Shown: positions 23,675 to 35,397, numbered from the stretch's first letter. The stretch: DNA of 64,000 nucleotides from Sphingomonas sp. LHG3406-1 (GCF_029637485.1 NZ_CP069128.1:2636001-2700000); one strand, 5' to 3'. Notes: generated by a model from the sequence alone, not told the origin. Made by a program: numbers and translations.

Positions 23675-25759
23675 CTACCAGACCTTCACCCGCTGCTCGG
23701 GCGCGAGATGCAGCTTCTGCCCGGGCTTGACGTCGAAGGCATTGTACCAGGCGTCGAGGTTGCGGACGGTAAGCGCGCGATACTGGCCGGGCGCATGGCC
23801 GTCCGTGGCGATACGGCCGCGGAGCGCCTCTTCGCGCATCTTGGTCGCCCAGGCCTGCGCATAGGCGATGAAGAAGCGCTGGTCGCCGGTCGTGCCGTCG
23901 ATGGTCGGCGCCGGCTTGCCGCCGAGGCTGTCCTGATAGGCCTGGTAGGCGGCGGCGAGCCCGGCCACGTCGGCGATATTCTCGCCCAGCGTCAGCCGTC
24001 CGTTCACGCGCAGGCCGGGCAGCGGCTCATAGGCGTCATATTGCCTGGCGAGCGCGTCGCCGGCTTGCTGGAAGCGCTGGAAGTCGGCCGGGCTCCACCA
24101 GTTGCGCAGACGCCCGGTCGAATCGAACAAGGCGCCGTTATTGTCGAAGCTGTGGCTGATCTCGTGCCCGATCACGCTTCCGATCGCGCCATAATTGTAG
24201 GCGGCATCGGCCTTGGGATCGAAGAAGGGCCGCACCAGGATGGCGGCCGGGAAGTTCAGCGCGTTCTGGACGGGCAGGTTGACGGCGTTCACCAGCTGCG
24301 GCGGCATCCACCATTCGGCGCGGTCCATCGGCTTGCCGATCTTGGCGATCTGGTGGCGGTATTCGGCCAGGCTCGCGGCCTTCTGGTTGCCATAGGCGTC
24401 GGCGCCGATGGTGACCGCCGAATAATCGCGCCAGTTGTCGGGATAGCCGACGCCGACGACGATCGACCGCACCTTCTTGAGCGCCTCTTCCTTGGTCGAG
24501 GGCCCCATCCAGTCGAGCGCCTCGACGCGCTTGGCGAAAGCAGCCTTGATGTTGTCGACCATCTGCTGGACCTCGGCCTTGGCCGACGCCGGGAAGTAGC
24601 GATCGACATAGGCCTTGCCGACCGCGTCCTGAAGCGCGTTGCTGGTGGCGTTCAGCGCCTGCGCCTCGCGCGGCCGCTGCTGCGGCGTGCCCGAAAGGGC
24701 GGTGCCGTTGAAGGCGAAGCTGGCGTCGCGGATCGGCGTCGGCAGGACGTTCGCCTGCTGGTTCAGCGTGTGGAAGACCAGCCAGTCCTTCCACGCGTCG
24801 AGCGGCTCCGAGCCGACCAGCGCGGCGAGCTTGGGAATGGCGGTCGCATGATAGGCCTGGAACTTGGGCGCCGATCCCAGCTGCGCGGCGCCGAGCAGGG
24901 CGCCCCAGTCGAGGCCGGGCGCATTCTTCTCCAGCTCCGCGCGCGTCCAGACGGTCGCTGCCTTGCTGAAGTCCTCGCTTTCCTCGCGGCTGGCATGGGC
25001 CTGTGCGATCTTGCCTTCGAGCGCGATGATCCGCTGCGCAGCGCCGGCCGCGTCGGGCGATCCGGCCGCCTGCATGATCGTCTGGACATAGCCCCTGTAC
25101 TTGTCGCGGATCCCCGCCATCTTGGCATCGGCCGACAAGTAATATTCGCGCTCCGGCATGCCGAGGCCGCCCTGCAGCAGATAGGGTAGGGTCTCGCCCG
25201 GCGTGCTCAGGCCCTGCGTCACGAAAACACCGAACAGATTGTCGGTCTGGAAGTTGGTCGCGTTGAGCGGGTCGACGTCGGCGCGGAGCGTGCCGCCGAT
25301 CGCCGCGGCAAGCGCGCGCTTGTCGCCAATGGCGGCGATCGCATCGAGGTCCGCCTTGGCCGCCGACATGCCGGCGCGATCGATCGCGGCGGTGTCGAGA
25401 TAGGCCTTGTAGTAGTTGGCGATGCGGCCCTCGTTGGTGCCGGCATCGGGGTTGCTCTTGAGGATCGTGTCGAACAGCTCGCGGGTGTTCTTCTCGCGGA
25501 CCTGGTCGGCGATGAAGAAACCGCCGACGCTGGAGCGATCGGCCGGGATCTGCGTGTTCTTCATCCACCCGCCATTGGCGAAGGCGTAGAAGTCGTCGCC
25601 AGGCGCCACCGACCTGTCCATCGCGGCAGGGACGATGCCCAGCCCGGTCCCGGCCGCGGCCTCGACCTTCTGCTCGCCGCTGCCAGTCCCGCCGCAGGCG
25701 GTGATGGCAAGGCTGAGGGCGAGGGCCGAAGCGGCAAGGAAGAAGGGCGAGCGCGACAT
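23675..25759 (-). CDS. M13 family metallopeptidase (neprilysin/PepO-like) lipoprotein
   Basis: The 694-residue product has a lipoprotein signal (ALSLAITACGG), the N-terminal M13 domain beginning MDRSVAPGDDFYAFANGGWM, and the zinc site HEISH at residues 532-536 with the third ligand Glu593 in GENIAD. The C-terminal FFIAYAQAWATKMREE and QYRALTVRNLDAWYNAF motifs complete the family. It degrades small peptides in the periplasm and is anchored by lipid. The start at 25759 places the signal peptide correctly; the ATG at 25819 would extend it into the promoter region of the divergent carboxylase gene. Confidence 0.93.
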   Translation of the reverse strand: MSRSPFFLAASALALSLAITACGGTGSGEQKVEAAAGTGLGIVPAAMDRSVAPGDDFYAFANGGWMKNTQIPADRSSVGGFFIADQVREKNTRELFDTILKSNPDAGTNEGRIANYYKAYLDTAAIDRAGMSAAKADLDAIAAIGDKRALAAAIGGTLRADVDPLNATNFQTDNLFGVFVTQGLSTPGETLPYLLQGGLGMPEREYYLSADAKMAGIRDKYRGYVQTIMQAAGSPDAAGAAQRIIALEGKIAQAHASREESEDFSKAATVWTRAELEKNAPGLDWGALLGAAQLGSAPKFQAYHATAIPKLAALVGSEPLDAWKDWLVFHTLNQQANVLPTPIRDASFAFNGTALSGTPQQRPREAQALNATSNALQDAVGKAYVDRYFPASAKAEVQQMVDNIKAAFAKRVEALDWMGPSTKEEALKKVRSIVVGVGYPDNWRDYSAVTIGADAYGNQKAASLAEYRHQIAKIGKPMDRAEWWMPPQLVNAVNLPVQNALNFPAAILVRPFFDPKADAAYNYGAIGSVIGHEISHSFDNNGALFDSTGRLRNWWSPADFQRFQQAGDALARQYDAYEPLPGLRVNGRLTLGENIADVAGLAAAYQAYQDSLGGKPAPTIDGTTGDQRFFIAYAQAWATKMREEALRGRIATDGHAPGQYRALTVRNLDAWYNAFDVKPGQKLHLAPEQRVKVW

Positions 25760-25883
25760 GGTTTTTCCTTGGAAGGGGTTGTCTGCCTCCTCGCTGCGAC
25801 CGGCCAACGTGCTTTGCAAGCGCCACGCGGCCCGCTAGGCGCCAACGACCATCGCTGTTCGACGAACGGAAGCAAGAGCCCGC

Positions 25884-27521
25884 ATGAGCGCACCGCGCCT
25901 CGACACCAAGGTCAATCCGGACAGCCCGGAATTTCGCGCTCGTGACGCGCATAACCGGGCGCTGGTGGAGAAGCTGCGCGCCGACGTCGCCGCGTCCGCG
26001 CTCGGCGGCAATCAGAAGTCGCGCGACCGGCATGTTTCCCGTGGAAAACTGCTGCCTCGGGAACGCGTCGAGCGGTTGCTCGATCCCGGTTCGCCCTTCC
26101 TCGAGATCGGCCAGCTCGCCGCCAATGACCTCTATGAGGGCGAGGTGCCGGGCGCCGGAATCATCTGCGGGATCGGCCGCGTGTCGGGCCGGCAGGCGAT
26201 GATCGTCTGCAACGACGCCACCGTGAAGGGCGGCACTTATTATCCGCTGACGGTCAAGAAGCACCTGCGCGCGCAGGAAATCGCCGAGGCCAACCGGCTG
26301 CCGTGCATCTATCTGGTGGATTCGGGCGGCGCCAACCTGCCGCACCAGGCCGAGGTCTTCCCCGACCGCGACCATTTCGGGCGCATCTTCTTCAACCAGG
26401 CCAACATGAGCGCGCTCGGAATCCCGCAGATCGCCTGCGTCATGGGGTCGTGCACCGCCGGCGGCGCTTACGTCCCGGCGATGAGCGACGAGAGCGTCAT
26501 TGTCCGGGGCCAGGGCACCATCTTCCTCGGCGGCCCTCCGCTGGTGAAGGCGGCGACCGGCGAGGAGATCAGCGCCGAGGACCTCGGCGGCGGCGACCTC
26601 CATGCGCGCAAGAGCGGGGTGGTGGATCACCTCGCCGAGGACGACGAGCATGCGCTGACGATCGTTCGGGATATTCTATCGACCGTGCCCCCAAGCGCGT
26701 TCGCCCTGAGCGACGTCGACGGGCGTGCGTCGACGTCGCTCAGCACGAACGTCAAGGAGAGCAGGCCGCCGCTCTACGACCCCGCCGAACTCTACGGCAT
26801 CATCCCCGAAGACGTCCGTGCGCCCTACGACGTGCACGAGGTCATCGCCCGCATCGTCGACGCATCCGAATTCCACGAGTTCAAGCCGCTTTACGGCGCC
26901 ACGCTCGTCTGCGGCTTCGCGCATATCCACGGCATGCCGGTCGCGATCCTGGCGAACAATGGCGTCCTGTTCAGCGAGAGCGCGGTCAAGGGCGCGCACT
27001 TCATCGAGCTCGCCTGCCAGCGCCGAGTGCCCTTGCTGTTCCTGCAGAACATTTCCGGCTTCATGGTCGGCGGGAAGTATGAGGCGGAGGGCATCGCCAA
27101 GCATGGCGCGAAGCTGGTCACCGCCGTCGCCACCGCGCAGGTGCCCAAGGTCACCGTGCTGATCGGCGGCAGCTTCGGGGCCGGCAATTACGGCATGTGC
27201 GGCCGCGCCTATTCGCCCCGCTTCCTTTTTTCATGGCCCAACAGCCGGATCAGCGTGATGGGCGGCGAGCAGGCGGCGAGCGTGCTGGCCACCGTCCACC
27301 GTGACGCCGACAAGTGGAGCCCGGAGGAAGCCGAAGCCTTCAAGGCCCCGATCCGCGACGATTACGAGGCGCAGGGCCACCCCTGGCACGCCACCGCCCG
27401 CCTGTGGGACGACGGCATCATCGACCCCGCCCAGACCCGCGACGTCCTCGGCCTCGCCTTCGCCGCCTGTTTGAACGCGCCCGTTCCGGAGCGTCCGCAG
27501 TTCGGCGTTTTCCGGATGTAG
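25884..27521 (+). CDS. mccB: 3-methylcrotonyl-CoA carboxylase beta subunit (carboxyltransferase)
   Basis: The 545-residue protein matches the MCC beta/propionyl-CoA carboxylase beta family. [57 protein letters not shown] and [15 protein letters not shown] form the N-terminal carboxyltransferase domain, and [15 protein letters not shown] with [14 protein letters not shown] the C-terminal one. The GANLPHQAE segment is characteristic of MCC. It moves CO2 from biotin on the alpha subunit (29632-31494) to 3-methylcrotonyl-CoA. An 18-codon palindromic insertion (26698-26751) sits in the linker between the domains and keeps the frame. Confidence 0.93.
   Translation: MSAPRLDTKVNPDSPEFRARDAHNRALVEKLRADVAASALGGNQKSRDRHVSRGKLLPRERVERLLDPGSPFLEIGQLAANDLYEGEVPGAGIICGIGRVSGRQAMIVCNDATVKGGTYYPLTVKKHLRAQEIAEANRLPCIYLVDSGGANLPHQAEVFPDRDHFGRIFFNQANMSALGIPQIACVMGSCTAGGAYVPAMSDESVIVRGQGTIFLGGPPLVKAATGEEISAEDLGGGDLHARKSGVVDHLAEDDEHALTIVRDILSTVPPSAFALSDVDGRASTSLSTNVKESRPPLYDPAELYGIIPEDVRAPYDVHEVIARIVDASEFHEFKPLYGATLVCGFAHIHGMPVAILANNGVLFSESAVKGAHFIELACQRRVPLLFLQNISGFMVGGKYEAEGIAKHGAKLVTAVATAQVPKVTVLIGGSFGAGNYGMCGRAYSPRFLFSWPNSRISVMGGEQAASVLATVHRDADKWSPEEAEAFKAPIRDDYEAQGHPWHATARLWDDGIIDPAQTRDVLGLAFAACLNAPVPERPQFGVFRM
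26698..26751. repeat. in-frame palindromic element inside mccB
   Basis: Two 23-base arms face each other with an 8-base spacer. The inner 15 bases (CTGAGCGACGTCGAC at 26706 and its exact reverse complement ending at 26743) are perfect, and the outer parts CGTTCG/CGAACG also match with two differences between. Its 54 bases equal 18 codons and leave the frame open, encoding [16 protein letters not shown]. The consensus resembles palindromic repeats scattered in sphingomonad genomes. Confidence 0.7.
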
Positions 27522-27550
27522 GCTTCGACCTCAAATCACGATTGGAGCTT

Positions 27551-28537
27551 ATGCGTACCGACTGGACTCGCGCGGAAGTTGCCGCGCTTTTCGACCTGCC
27601 GTTCACCGACCTTCTCTTTCGCGCCGCCGAGACCCATCGCGCGCACCATGCCGCAGGCGAGGTGCAGCTTTGCACCCTGCTCTCCATCAAGACCGGCGGT
27701 TGCCCGGAGGATTGCGGCTATTGCTCGCAGTCGGCGTTCGCGGGCTCCGGCCTCAAGGCCGAGAAGCTGATGGACGTCGACGCCGTCTTCGCCTCGGCTG
27801 CCGAGGCCAAGGCCGCCGGCTCACAGCGCTTCTGCATGGGCGCGGCGTGGCGCAGCCCCAAGGATCGCGACATGGCCGCCGTCTGCCGGATGGTCGAGGG
27901 CGTCAAGGCGATGGGGCTGGAGACCTGCATGACGCTGGGCATGCTGTCGGGAGAGCAGGCGCGGCAGCTCAAGGCCGCCGGCCTCGACTATTACAACCAC
28001 AACATCGACACCTCGCCCGAACATTATGCCGAGATCATCTCGACCCGGACCTTCCAGGAGCGGCTCGACACGCTGGAGGAGGTCCGCTCGGCCGGGATCG
28101 CGGTTTGCTGCGGCGGGATCGTCGGCATGGGTGAGAGCCGCGAGGATCGCGTCGGCTTCCTCCACGCCCTCGCCACCCTGCCGCGCCATCCCGAAAGCGT
28201 GCCGGTCAACGCGCTCGTCCCGGTCAAGGGCACGGTGCTCGGCGACATGTACGCGGGCGAGCGGCTGATCGACGACATCGAGTTCGTCCGCACCGTCGCC
28301 GTCGCGCGCCTCACCATGCCGCGCTCGATGGTCCGCCTGTCGGCCGGGCGCGAAAGCATGTCCGAAGCGACGCAGGCGCTGTGCTTTCTCGCCGGCGCCA
28401 ACAGCATCTTCACCGGCGACAAGTTGCTGACCACCGCCAACGCCGGCGACAGCAGGGATGCGGCGCTGTTCGCCAAGCTCGGCCTCAGGCCGATGCAGGC
28501 CGAGGAGCCGATGCGGGTGCTCGAAGCCGCGGAATAG
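27551..28537 (+). CDS. bioB: biotin synthase
   Basis: The 328-residue radical-SAM enzyme has the CPEDCGYC motif at residues 51-58, which holds the 4Fe-4S cluster with AdoMet, and the conserved [36 protein letters not shown] and GTDLA-equivalent segments; the Arg of LSAGRESM near the C-terminus belongs to the 2Fe-2S site. It inserts sulfur into dethiobiotin. It starts 29 bases after mccB, so it is probably co-transcribed with a biotin-dependent enzyme rather than with bioF, bioA and bioD, which are not in the window. Confidence 0.95.
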   Translation: MRTDWTRAEVAALFDLPFTDLLFRAAETHRAHHAAGEVQLCTLLSIKTGGCPEDCGYCSQSAFAGSGLKAEKLMDVDAVFASAAEAKAAGSQRFCMGAAWRSPKDRDMAAVCRMVEGVKAMGLETCMTLGMLSGEQARQLKAAGLDYYNHNIDTSPEHYAEIISTRTFQERLDTLEEVRSAGIAVCCGGIVGMGESREDRVGFLHALATLPRHPESVPVNALVPVKGTVLGDMYAGERLIDDIEFVRTVAVARLTMPRSMVRLSAGRESMSEATQALCFLAGANSIFTGDKLLTTANAGDSRDAALFAKLGLRPMQAEEPMRVLEAAE

Positions 28538-28641
28538 TCCCGCGGCGGGACATCCAGGCTTCGTCGGAACGGATGCGTAATCACCTGTTCACGCTGGCTC
28601 GGTCAGCAACGGCCCGTGCCGCCGATCACGGAGCCAAGCCG

Positions 28642-29586
28642 ATGCTGACCATCATTGCCGCCCAGGCGCTCGCCGCCGCCGCCTCGCCCGACCTCGCCCC
28701 GCGCTCGCTGCAGCATCAGGGGCGCACGCGCAGCTGGTCGGAGCATGTGCCCGCCGCCTGCGTCCGGCCGGCGACGCCCTGCCTGACCGTGCTGATGCTG
28801 CACGGCGGCTCGCCGCCCGAACTTCGCCAGCGAATGGCGCAGCGCTCGGGCCGCGAGCGTACGCCCGAACTGGTCGCGACTGCCACCGGCATGGTCGACG
28901 CCGCCCGCCGCGACGGCTTCATCCTGATCGTGCCCAAGGCCGCGGATGGCAACTGGGCCGACGGCCGCGAGGGCGTGGCGGCGGGGATCGACGACGTCGG
29001 CTTTCTGCGCGCGGTGCTGGCCGACGTCGCCAAGCGCGCGGCAATTTCGCCTGAACGGACCTTCTCGGCCGGCGTGTCGAACGGCGGGATGATGAGTTTT
29101 CGCCTTGCCTGCGAAGCGAGCGACCGGATCCGCGGCGTCGGCGCAGTCGTCGCCAACATGAGCGTCGATCTGGCCGCCGCCTGTCCGAAGGGCCGACCGG
29201 TCGACATCGTGCAGGTGCTCGGAGCCGCCGATCCGCTGATGAAATATGATGGCGGACGAATCCCCAGCCAGGGCGGCAACGGGACGACCTCGGCGGCCGA
29301 CACGCTGCGGCTGTGGAGCGCCAGGCTCGATACACCCACCGCCGCCGAGAGGAAGCTGAACGAAGAGGTGACGCTTCGCACCGTCACCGCGCGTAACGGG
29401 CGCATCGCGCAATATACCCTCGCGTCCTATGGCCACGGCTGGCCGAGCGGCAGCGAAGGGGAACTGGCCGGCGCGGGCGGCTTTGCGGGACGGGTGATGC
29501 AGCGGCTTCGCGGCACCAACCCGACCCGCTTCGACGCGACGAGGGTGCTGATCGACTTCTTCAAGGCGACTCCGCCCCGCCGCTGA
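28642..29586 (+). CDS. alpha/beta-hydrolase esterase, PHB depolymerase-like (LpqC type)
   Basis: The 314-residue protein from ATG 28642 has a signal peptide-like start (LTIIAAQALAAAAS), and the catalytic nucleophile lies in AGVSNGGMMS. LMLHGGSPPE forms the oxyanion hole region, VLGAADPLMKYDGG supplies the acidic residue, and YGHGWPSGS the His. These are secreted esterases of the polyhydroxybutyrate depolymerase / LpqC group; the natural substrate is unknown. An earlier in-frame ATG at 28573 would add 23 residues before the signal peptide. It lies between bioB and the MCC alpha gene. Confidence 0.8.
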   Translation: MLTIIAAQALAAAASPDLAPRSLQHQGRTRSWSEHVPAACVRPATPCLTVLMLHGGSPPELRQRMAQRSGRERTPELVATATGMVDAARRDGFILIVPKAADGNWADGREGVAAGIDDVGFLRAVLADVAKRAAISPERTFSAGVSNGGMMSFRLACEASDRIRGVGAVVANMSVDLAAACPKGRPVDIVQVLGAADPLMKYDGGRIPSQGGNGTTSAADTLRLWSARLDTPTAAERKLNEEVTLRTVTARNGRIAQYTLASYGHGWPSGSEGELAGAGGFAGRVMQRLRGTNPTRFDATRVLIDFFKATPPRR

Positions 29587-29631
29587 CCGCCGCCACTGTT
29601 CCGGAGCGTGGCGGGCGGCTATGCGCCGGCC

Positions 29632-31494
<1,863 letters not shown>

Positions 31495-31609
31495 TCCTGT
31501 CCTACAGGCGGCCGCTTCGATACATCGGCGCAAGGCACCGAAGTGTCCGAAGCTGAACAAGTGAACGACGTGGACGCGACTTGCTTTTTTCTCGGGAGAG
31601 CGTGAAGAC

Positions 31610-32389
31610 ATGAACATCAACGGCATTGCGGCAGTGGTCACCGGCGGCGCGTCCGGCCTTGGCGAAGCGACCGCGCGGGCGCTTGCGGCCAAGGGTGCGA
31701 AGGTCGCCATCTTCGACCGGAACCAGGAGCAGGGCGAGAAGGTCGCAGCCGAGATTGGCGGCATCTTCTGCGAAGTGGACGTCACCAATGACGACACCGT
31801 CGCCGCCGGCTTCGAAAAGGCGCGCGCCGCCCACGGGCAGGAGCGGGTGCTGGTCAACTGCGCGGGCGTCGCCAATGCCGTGAAGACCGTCGGCCGCGAC
31901 CGCGAGACCAAGGCGGTGAAGAAGTATCCGCTTCACCAGTTCGAACTGGTGATCGGCATCAATCTCATCGGCTCCTTCCGCTGCATCGCGCATTCGGCCG
32001 CGGGGATGGTCGACGCCGAGCCGCTCGAGGACGGCGAGAAGGGCGTGATCATCAACACCGCCTCGGTCGCTGCGGAGGACGGCCAGATCGGCCAGGCCGC
32101 TTATTCGGCGTCCAAGGGCGGCGTGCTGGCGATGACCCTGCCGATTGCTCGCGACCTCATGAACGAAGGCGTGCGGGTCAACACCATTCTTCCCGGCGTG
32201 TTCAAGACGCCGATGGTCGCGATGATGCCGCCGCAGGTCCAGGATGCGCTCGGCGCGCAGGTGCCTTTCCCGAAGCGCCTCGGTCGTCCCGAGGAATATG
32301 CCCAGCTCGCCGTTTTCATGGTCGAGAGCGGCTACATGAATGCCGAACATGTTCGCCTCGACGGCGGCATCCGCATGGCCCCGAAGTAA
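31610..32389 (+). CDS. SDR oxidoreductase, 3-hydroxyacyl-CoA dehydrogenase type II-like
   Basis: The 259-residue protein has TGGASGLG (residues 11-18) for NAD binding, LVNCAGVA, the catalytic Ser in NTASVA and YSASK with the Tyr and Lys of the active site. KTVGRDRETKAVKKYPLHQFELVIGINLIGSF matches the HSD17B10/2-methyl-3-hydroxybutyryl-CoA dehydrogenase group better than generic SDRs. Placed after the MCC genes, it fits branched-chain amino acid degradation (isoleucine branch) or beta-oxidation. A GGGAG site is present upstream. Confidence 0.88.
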   Translation: MNINGIAAVVTGGASGLGEATARALAAKGAKVAIFDRNQEQGEKVAAEIGGIFCEVDVTNDDTVAAGFEKARAAHGQERVLVNCAGVANAVKTVGRDRETKAVKKYPLHQFELVIGINLIGSFRCIAHSAAGMVDAEPLEDGEKGVIINTASVAAEDGQIGQAAYSASKGGVLAMTLPIARDLMNEGVRVNTILPGVFKTPMVAMMPPQVQDALGAQVPFPKRLGRPEEYAQLAVFMVESGYMNAEHVRLDGGIRMAPK

Positions 32390-32393
32390 GCAC

Positions 32394-33209
32394 GTGAATC
32401 TGGAAGCGCTTCTTCCGCCACTCGCGGCGGCGTGCCGCGAGGCGGGAGAAGCGATCCTTGCGGTGCGGCGCGCCGGCTTCGACGTCGAGCATAAGGATGA
32501 TTCGTCGCCGGTGACCGTCGCCGATCGCGCGGCGGAGAGGATCCTGCTTGCGGCGCTTGGCCGGCACGCCCCGGGCATTCCCGTGGTCGCGGAGGAAGAA
32601 GTGGCCGCGGGCCGCGTGCCCGCCGTTGGCGACGCCTTCTTCCTCGTCGATCCGCTGGACGGCACCAAGGAGTTCGTCCGTGGCGGGGACGACTATACCG
32701 TCAACGTCGGGCTGATCGTCGCGGGAGAGCCGCGGCTCGGACTGGTGCTTGCGCCCGAGCAGTGCAGGCTCTGGGCGGGCGTGGTCGGTCGTTCCGCCTT
32801 CGTCGAGGGAGGAGACGGTGAGCGCCAGCCGCTCCAGGTGAGCCGGCCTTCGACGCCGCTAAGGGTGATCGCCTCCAAGTCGCACATGAACCAGGCGACC
32901 ACGGATTATGTCGCCTCGGCCGCGCCCGATGCCAAGCTGGTGTCGGTCGGCTCCAGCCTGAAATTCTGCCTGGTGGCGGAGGGCAGGGCGGATCTCTACC
33001 CGCGACTGTCGCCGACGTCGGAGTGGGATACGGCCGCCGGCCATGCCGTGCTGCTTGCGGCGGGTGGACGGGTCGATGGCCCGGACGGGCGAGCACTCGG
33101 CTATGGCAAGGCCGCGTTCCTCAACCGCGGCTTCGTTGCAACCGCCGGTTGGGCGGCGCCGCTGCTGCAGCCGTACCTGGATCAACTGGACCTGACGATC
33201 GATCGCTGA
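32394..33209 (+). CDS. cysQ: 3'(2'),5'-bisphosphate nucleotidase
   Basis: The 271-residue protein contains the inositol-monophosphatase-fold motifs VVAEEE, FLVDPLDGTKEFV (the DPxDGTxEF signature) and WDTAAGHAVLLAAGG. It removes the 3'-phosphate from PAP, the by-product of sulfate assimilation and protein acyl-carrier transfer. The GTG at 32394 lies five bases after the SDR stop, so it is co-transcribed with that gene although metabolically unrelated. KDDSSPVTVADRAAE is the N-terminal family block. Confidence 0.9.
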   Translation: MNLEALLPPLAAACREAGEAILAVRRAGFDVEHKDDSSPVTVADRAAERILLAALGRHAPGIPVVAEEEVAAGRVPAVGDAFFLVDPLDGTKEFVRGGDDYTVNVGLIVAGEPRLGLVLAPEQCRLWAGVVGRSAFVEGGDGERQPLQVSRPSTPLRVIASKSHMNQATTDYVASAAPDAKLVSVGSSLKFCLVAEGRADLYPRLSPTSEWDTAAGHAVLLAAGGRVDGPDGRALGYGKAAFLNRGFVATAGWAAPLLQPYLDQLDLTIDR

Positions 33210-33451
33210 TCGACCGAATTGCTCCATATCGGATCACCATTCGCGCGGCGGAGATCGGGGCCTTCGATTGCCATGTCGTCAAGCTCGCGGCGAATGGCGC
33301 GGAGCCGCGACAGCAAGCCGTGCGCCTCGCCGCCGGCCGCCGGGTCGCTCATCAGATGCTCGGCAAGGCGAATGGTCTGCCGCAGTCCATAACGGAGCGT
33401 CACCAGTAGTTCGCCTCGTGCCGCCGTGTCTCCGCTATTCAGCTCGTTCAT
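33182..33451 (-). CDS. hypothetical protein, 89 aa
   Basis: An open frame reads from ATG 33451 (MNELNSGDTAARGELL) to 33182. It encodes a helical, charged protein with a leucine-spaced middle (TLRYGLRQTIRLAEHL, LLSRLRAIRRELDD). A GAGAGG stretch precedes the start. It overlaps the 3' end of cysQ by 28 bases and is divergent from the winged-helix gene. Low codon bias and size make it uncertain; I cannot name a family. Confidence 0.5.
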   Translation of the reverse strand: MNELNSGDTAARGELLVTLRYGLRQTIRLAEHLMSDPAAGGEAHGLLSRLRAIRRELDDMAIEGPDLRRANGDPIWSNSVDQRSIVRSS

Positions 33452-33612
33452 GACCACCCTCTCGCTCCACACCCCCTCTGCCGCAAGATCCCTCGGACTG
33501 GTTGCGGGTGCGTGCCCATCAACTCCAGACTGGCGCAACTTTTCGCTGACATGGCGCCATTTTGCCATGTAGTCTCATCGAGCTCGGATAATTGACCCAT
33601 AAGGATGGTGTC

Positions 33613-34536
33613 ATGACTCTTGCCCTATCCCCCCTCGTTCAGTCCTATTCGCATGAAATTCGTGCGCCCATCATGGTGGTCGGCGACTCCGAGGATGCAC
33701 GCCGGCGCGCAGTTGGAACGGCGTCACTTAGCGAGGTTTCGCTCCTCTCCGACCTTACGCCTGCAGAGGCGAGCGAGGCGCTGGACGAAAGAGCGACGCT
33801 TTCGGCGATCTGGATCGAGCTCGACGAGGCACCCGGCGCAGCGGTCCGTCGCCTGCTTGACAAGGCGGGTCGCGAGGCAGCCCGCAAGAGCTGCGGCGTG
33901 GTCCTGTCTCTCCGCCTGGAGCACCTAGACGAAACCCTCCAGCATGTCGGCGACAGCGATGTTGAACTGCTGGTCAACGCCAGTGAGATGGAGCGGCTGG
34001 CGGCGCTTTCGCTGGCGGTGCAGCCGTCCCGGGAGATGCGCGCGCACGATGTCGCATCGGATGCCAGCGCGGCTCGCCTGCGGCAACTCAGCGAAGAGGT
34101 CAGCCGCATCGCGACGGCTCTTTCGCGGCTCAGCAGCACTTCCGATGGCCCGCCGCTTTCCCCCGCGACGATGGCGCCGCCCCGCGCCGACCTGCCGACC
34201 GTCTCCGCCGAGGCGTTGCGCGCGATGATCAGGGCGCGGCGGCTGCGGAGCAGCTATCTCCCCGCGGACCTCTTCGCCGATCCGGCGTGGGACATGCTCC
34301 TCGACCTCCTCCAGGCGGAAATCGTGCAGCACCGGGTGCCGGTATCGAGCCTGTGCATCGCCGCGGCCGTACCTGCGACCACGGCGCTGCGCTGGATCAA
34401 GGCCATGACCGACCGCGGATTGCTTCTGCGGCGGGATGACCCCCATGACGGTCGCCGCGTGTTCATCGAGATGGCGCAACCGACCAGCGCCGCACTCCGC
34501 CGCTACTTTCAGGAGGCCGGCATGGTCGCGGTCTGA
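33613..34536 (+). CDS. winged-helix (MarR-like) DNA-binding protein
   Basis: The 307-residue protein has a C-terminal winged helix: LLDLLQAEIVQHRVPVSSLC, AAAVPATTALRWIKAMTDRG (recognition helix) and LLLRRDDPHDGRRVFIEM (wing), as in MarR-type regulators. The first 130 residues look like a receiver-like alpha/beta fold (APIMVVGDSEDARRRA..., GVVLSLRLEHL) without an obvious phospho-acceptor Asp set, followed by a helical linker (LRQLSEEVSRIATALSRL). The whole resembles sphingomonad regulators of unknown target. It ends 46 bases before tRNA-Val. Confidence 0.75.
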   Translation: MTLALSPLVQSYSHEIRAPIMVVGDSEDARRRAVGTASLSEVSLLSDLTPAEASEALDERATLSAIWIELDEAPGAAVRRLLDKAGREAARKSCGVVLSLRLEHLDETLQHVGDSDVELLVNASEMERLAALSLAVQPSREMRAHDVASDASAARLRQLSEEVSRIATALSRLSSTSDGPPLSPATMAPPRADLPTVSAEALRAMIRARRLRSSYLPADLFADPAWDMLLDLLQAEIVQHRVPVSSLCIAAAVPATTALRWIKAMTDRGLLLRRDDPHDGRRVFIEMAQPTSAALRRYFQEAGMVAV

Positions 34537-34582
34537 ACATCGCTCTTGTGTTCGCGCGCGTAGCCATGCACGGACGCCGGGT

Positions 34583-34658
34583 GGGCGCTTAGCTCAGCTG
34601 GTAGAGCGGCTCGTTTACACCGAGTAGGTCGGCGGTTCGAACCCGTCAGCGCCCACCA
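34583..34658 (+). tRNA. tRNA-Val (anticodon TAC)
   Basis: A 76-nt cloverleaf including an encoded CCA. Acceptor strands GGGCGCT/AGCGCCC pair fully, the D arm is GCTCAGCTGGTAGAGC, the anticodon stem GCTCG/CGAGT closes a TTTACAC loop with TAC at 34616-34618, and the T arm has GTTCGAAC. The anticodon UAC reads GUA and other GUN valine codons. The region on its 3' side starts with an XRE regulator. Confidence 0.96.
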
Positions 34659-34830
34659 TGATTTCCAAGATCATTGTTTCGCCTTCCGCCACGGACCTCA
34701 GACGCGGACCTCGCAGATGACGCGCTCTCCAGGCCCGTCGCCGATTCTGTTCGCCATGGGCCCGGCAGTTCCGGGCACCAGCTGATGGAAGAGATCGACG
34801 GACCTGCGCTGATCTGGCGATCGGACCGGT

Positions 34831-35397
34831 TCAGCCGAACGAGCGCACGAGCTTCACCGGAAGTGCGACATAGGGCGGGTCGTTGATGACCACCTGTCGT
34901 GCTCCACTGCCCAGGGGCAGGAGGTGCAGCTTGCCGTCTTCCCGTGCAAGCAGGCGGCCGAACTGAAATCGACCGGTCGGCCGCGGAACCAGGATGTCCC
35001 GGTTGATTGCGCGTCCGAATTCCTCGGCCTGGATGCGATCGCACCAGAGTTCGTCGCCGTTGCGATAGTCGCCGATGCTGGATGTAACCAATATGGCCAC
35101 CTGAGCAGGGGCGGGGCGAGGGGGAAGGGCGACCTGCGCCTTGCGCGGGGCCGAGGCGCCGTCGCTGCCAAGCAGGGCCAGCACCTCCAGCTTTTCGCTC
35201 TCCGGGTGGTCAACAAGATCGGTGGGGGACACGCCAAGCGCGTCTGCGATGCGATTCAGCCAACCGATGCTGACCGTTCTCATTCCCGTCTCCAGCCGGC
35301 CGACCGTTTGTGGCGTGGTCGGCGGCTTGCAGGCCCGGGCAACGTCGTCGAGCGTCATCCGCTTCGCTTTGCGAACCTCCCTGATGCGTGTGATCAT
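34831..35397 (-). CDS. XRE-family regulator with S24-like C-terminal region
   Basis: The 188-residue protein begins with an HTH domain (ITRIREVRKAKRMTLDDVARAC, TPQTVGRLETGMRTVSIGWL, ADALGVSPTDLV). The C-terminal half (VTSSIGDYRNGDELWCDRI, FQFGRLLAREDGKLHLLPLG) has the beta-rich look of LexA/CI-type S24 domains, but I see no convincing Ser-Lys protease pair, so self-cleavage is doubtful. It is divergent from the DUF6456 gene; GTGAGTTTCAC at 35419 between them is a small inverted repeat that may be an operator. It could be a phage-derived or chromosomal repressor. Confidence 0.82.
   Translation of the reverse strand: MITRIREVRKAKRMTLDDVARACKPPTTPQTVGRLETGMRTVSIGWLNRIADALGVSPTDLVDHPESEKLEVLALLGSDGASAPRKAQVALPPRPAPAQVAILVTSSIGDYRNGDELWCDRIQAEEFGRAINRDILVPRPTGRFQFGRLLAREDGKLHLLPLGSGARQVVINDPPYVALPVKLVRSFG

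Noticed and set aside
24138..26651. 837-codon minus-strand open frame spanning two genes
   Set aside because: It overlaps the 5' part of the M13 peptidase in another frame and the antisense strand of mccB. Its product is Arg/Ala-rich with no domain; both real genes have full catalytic motifs.
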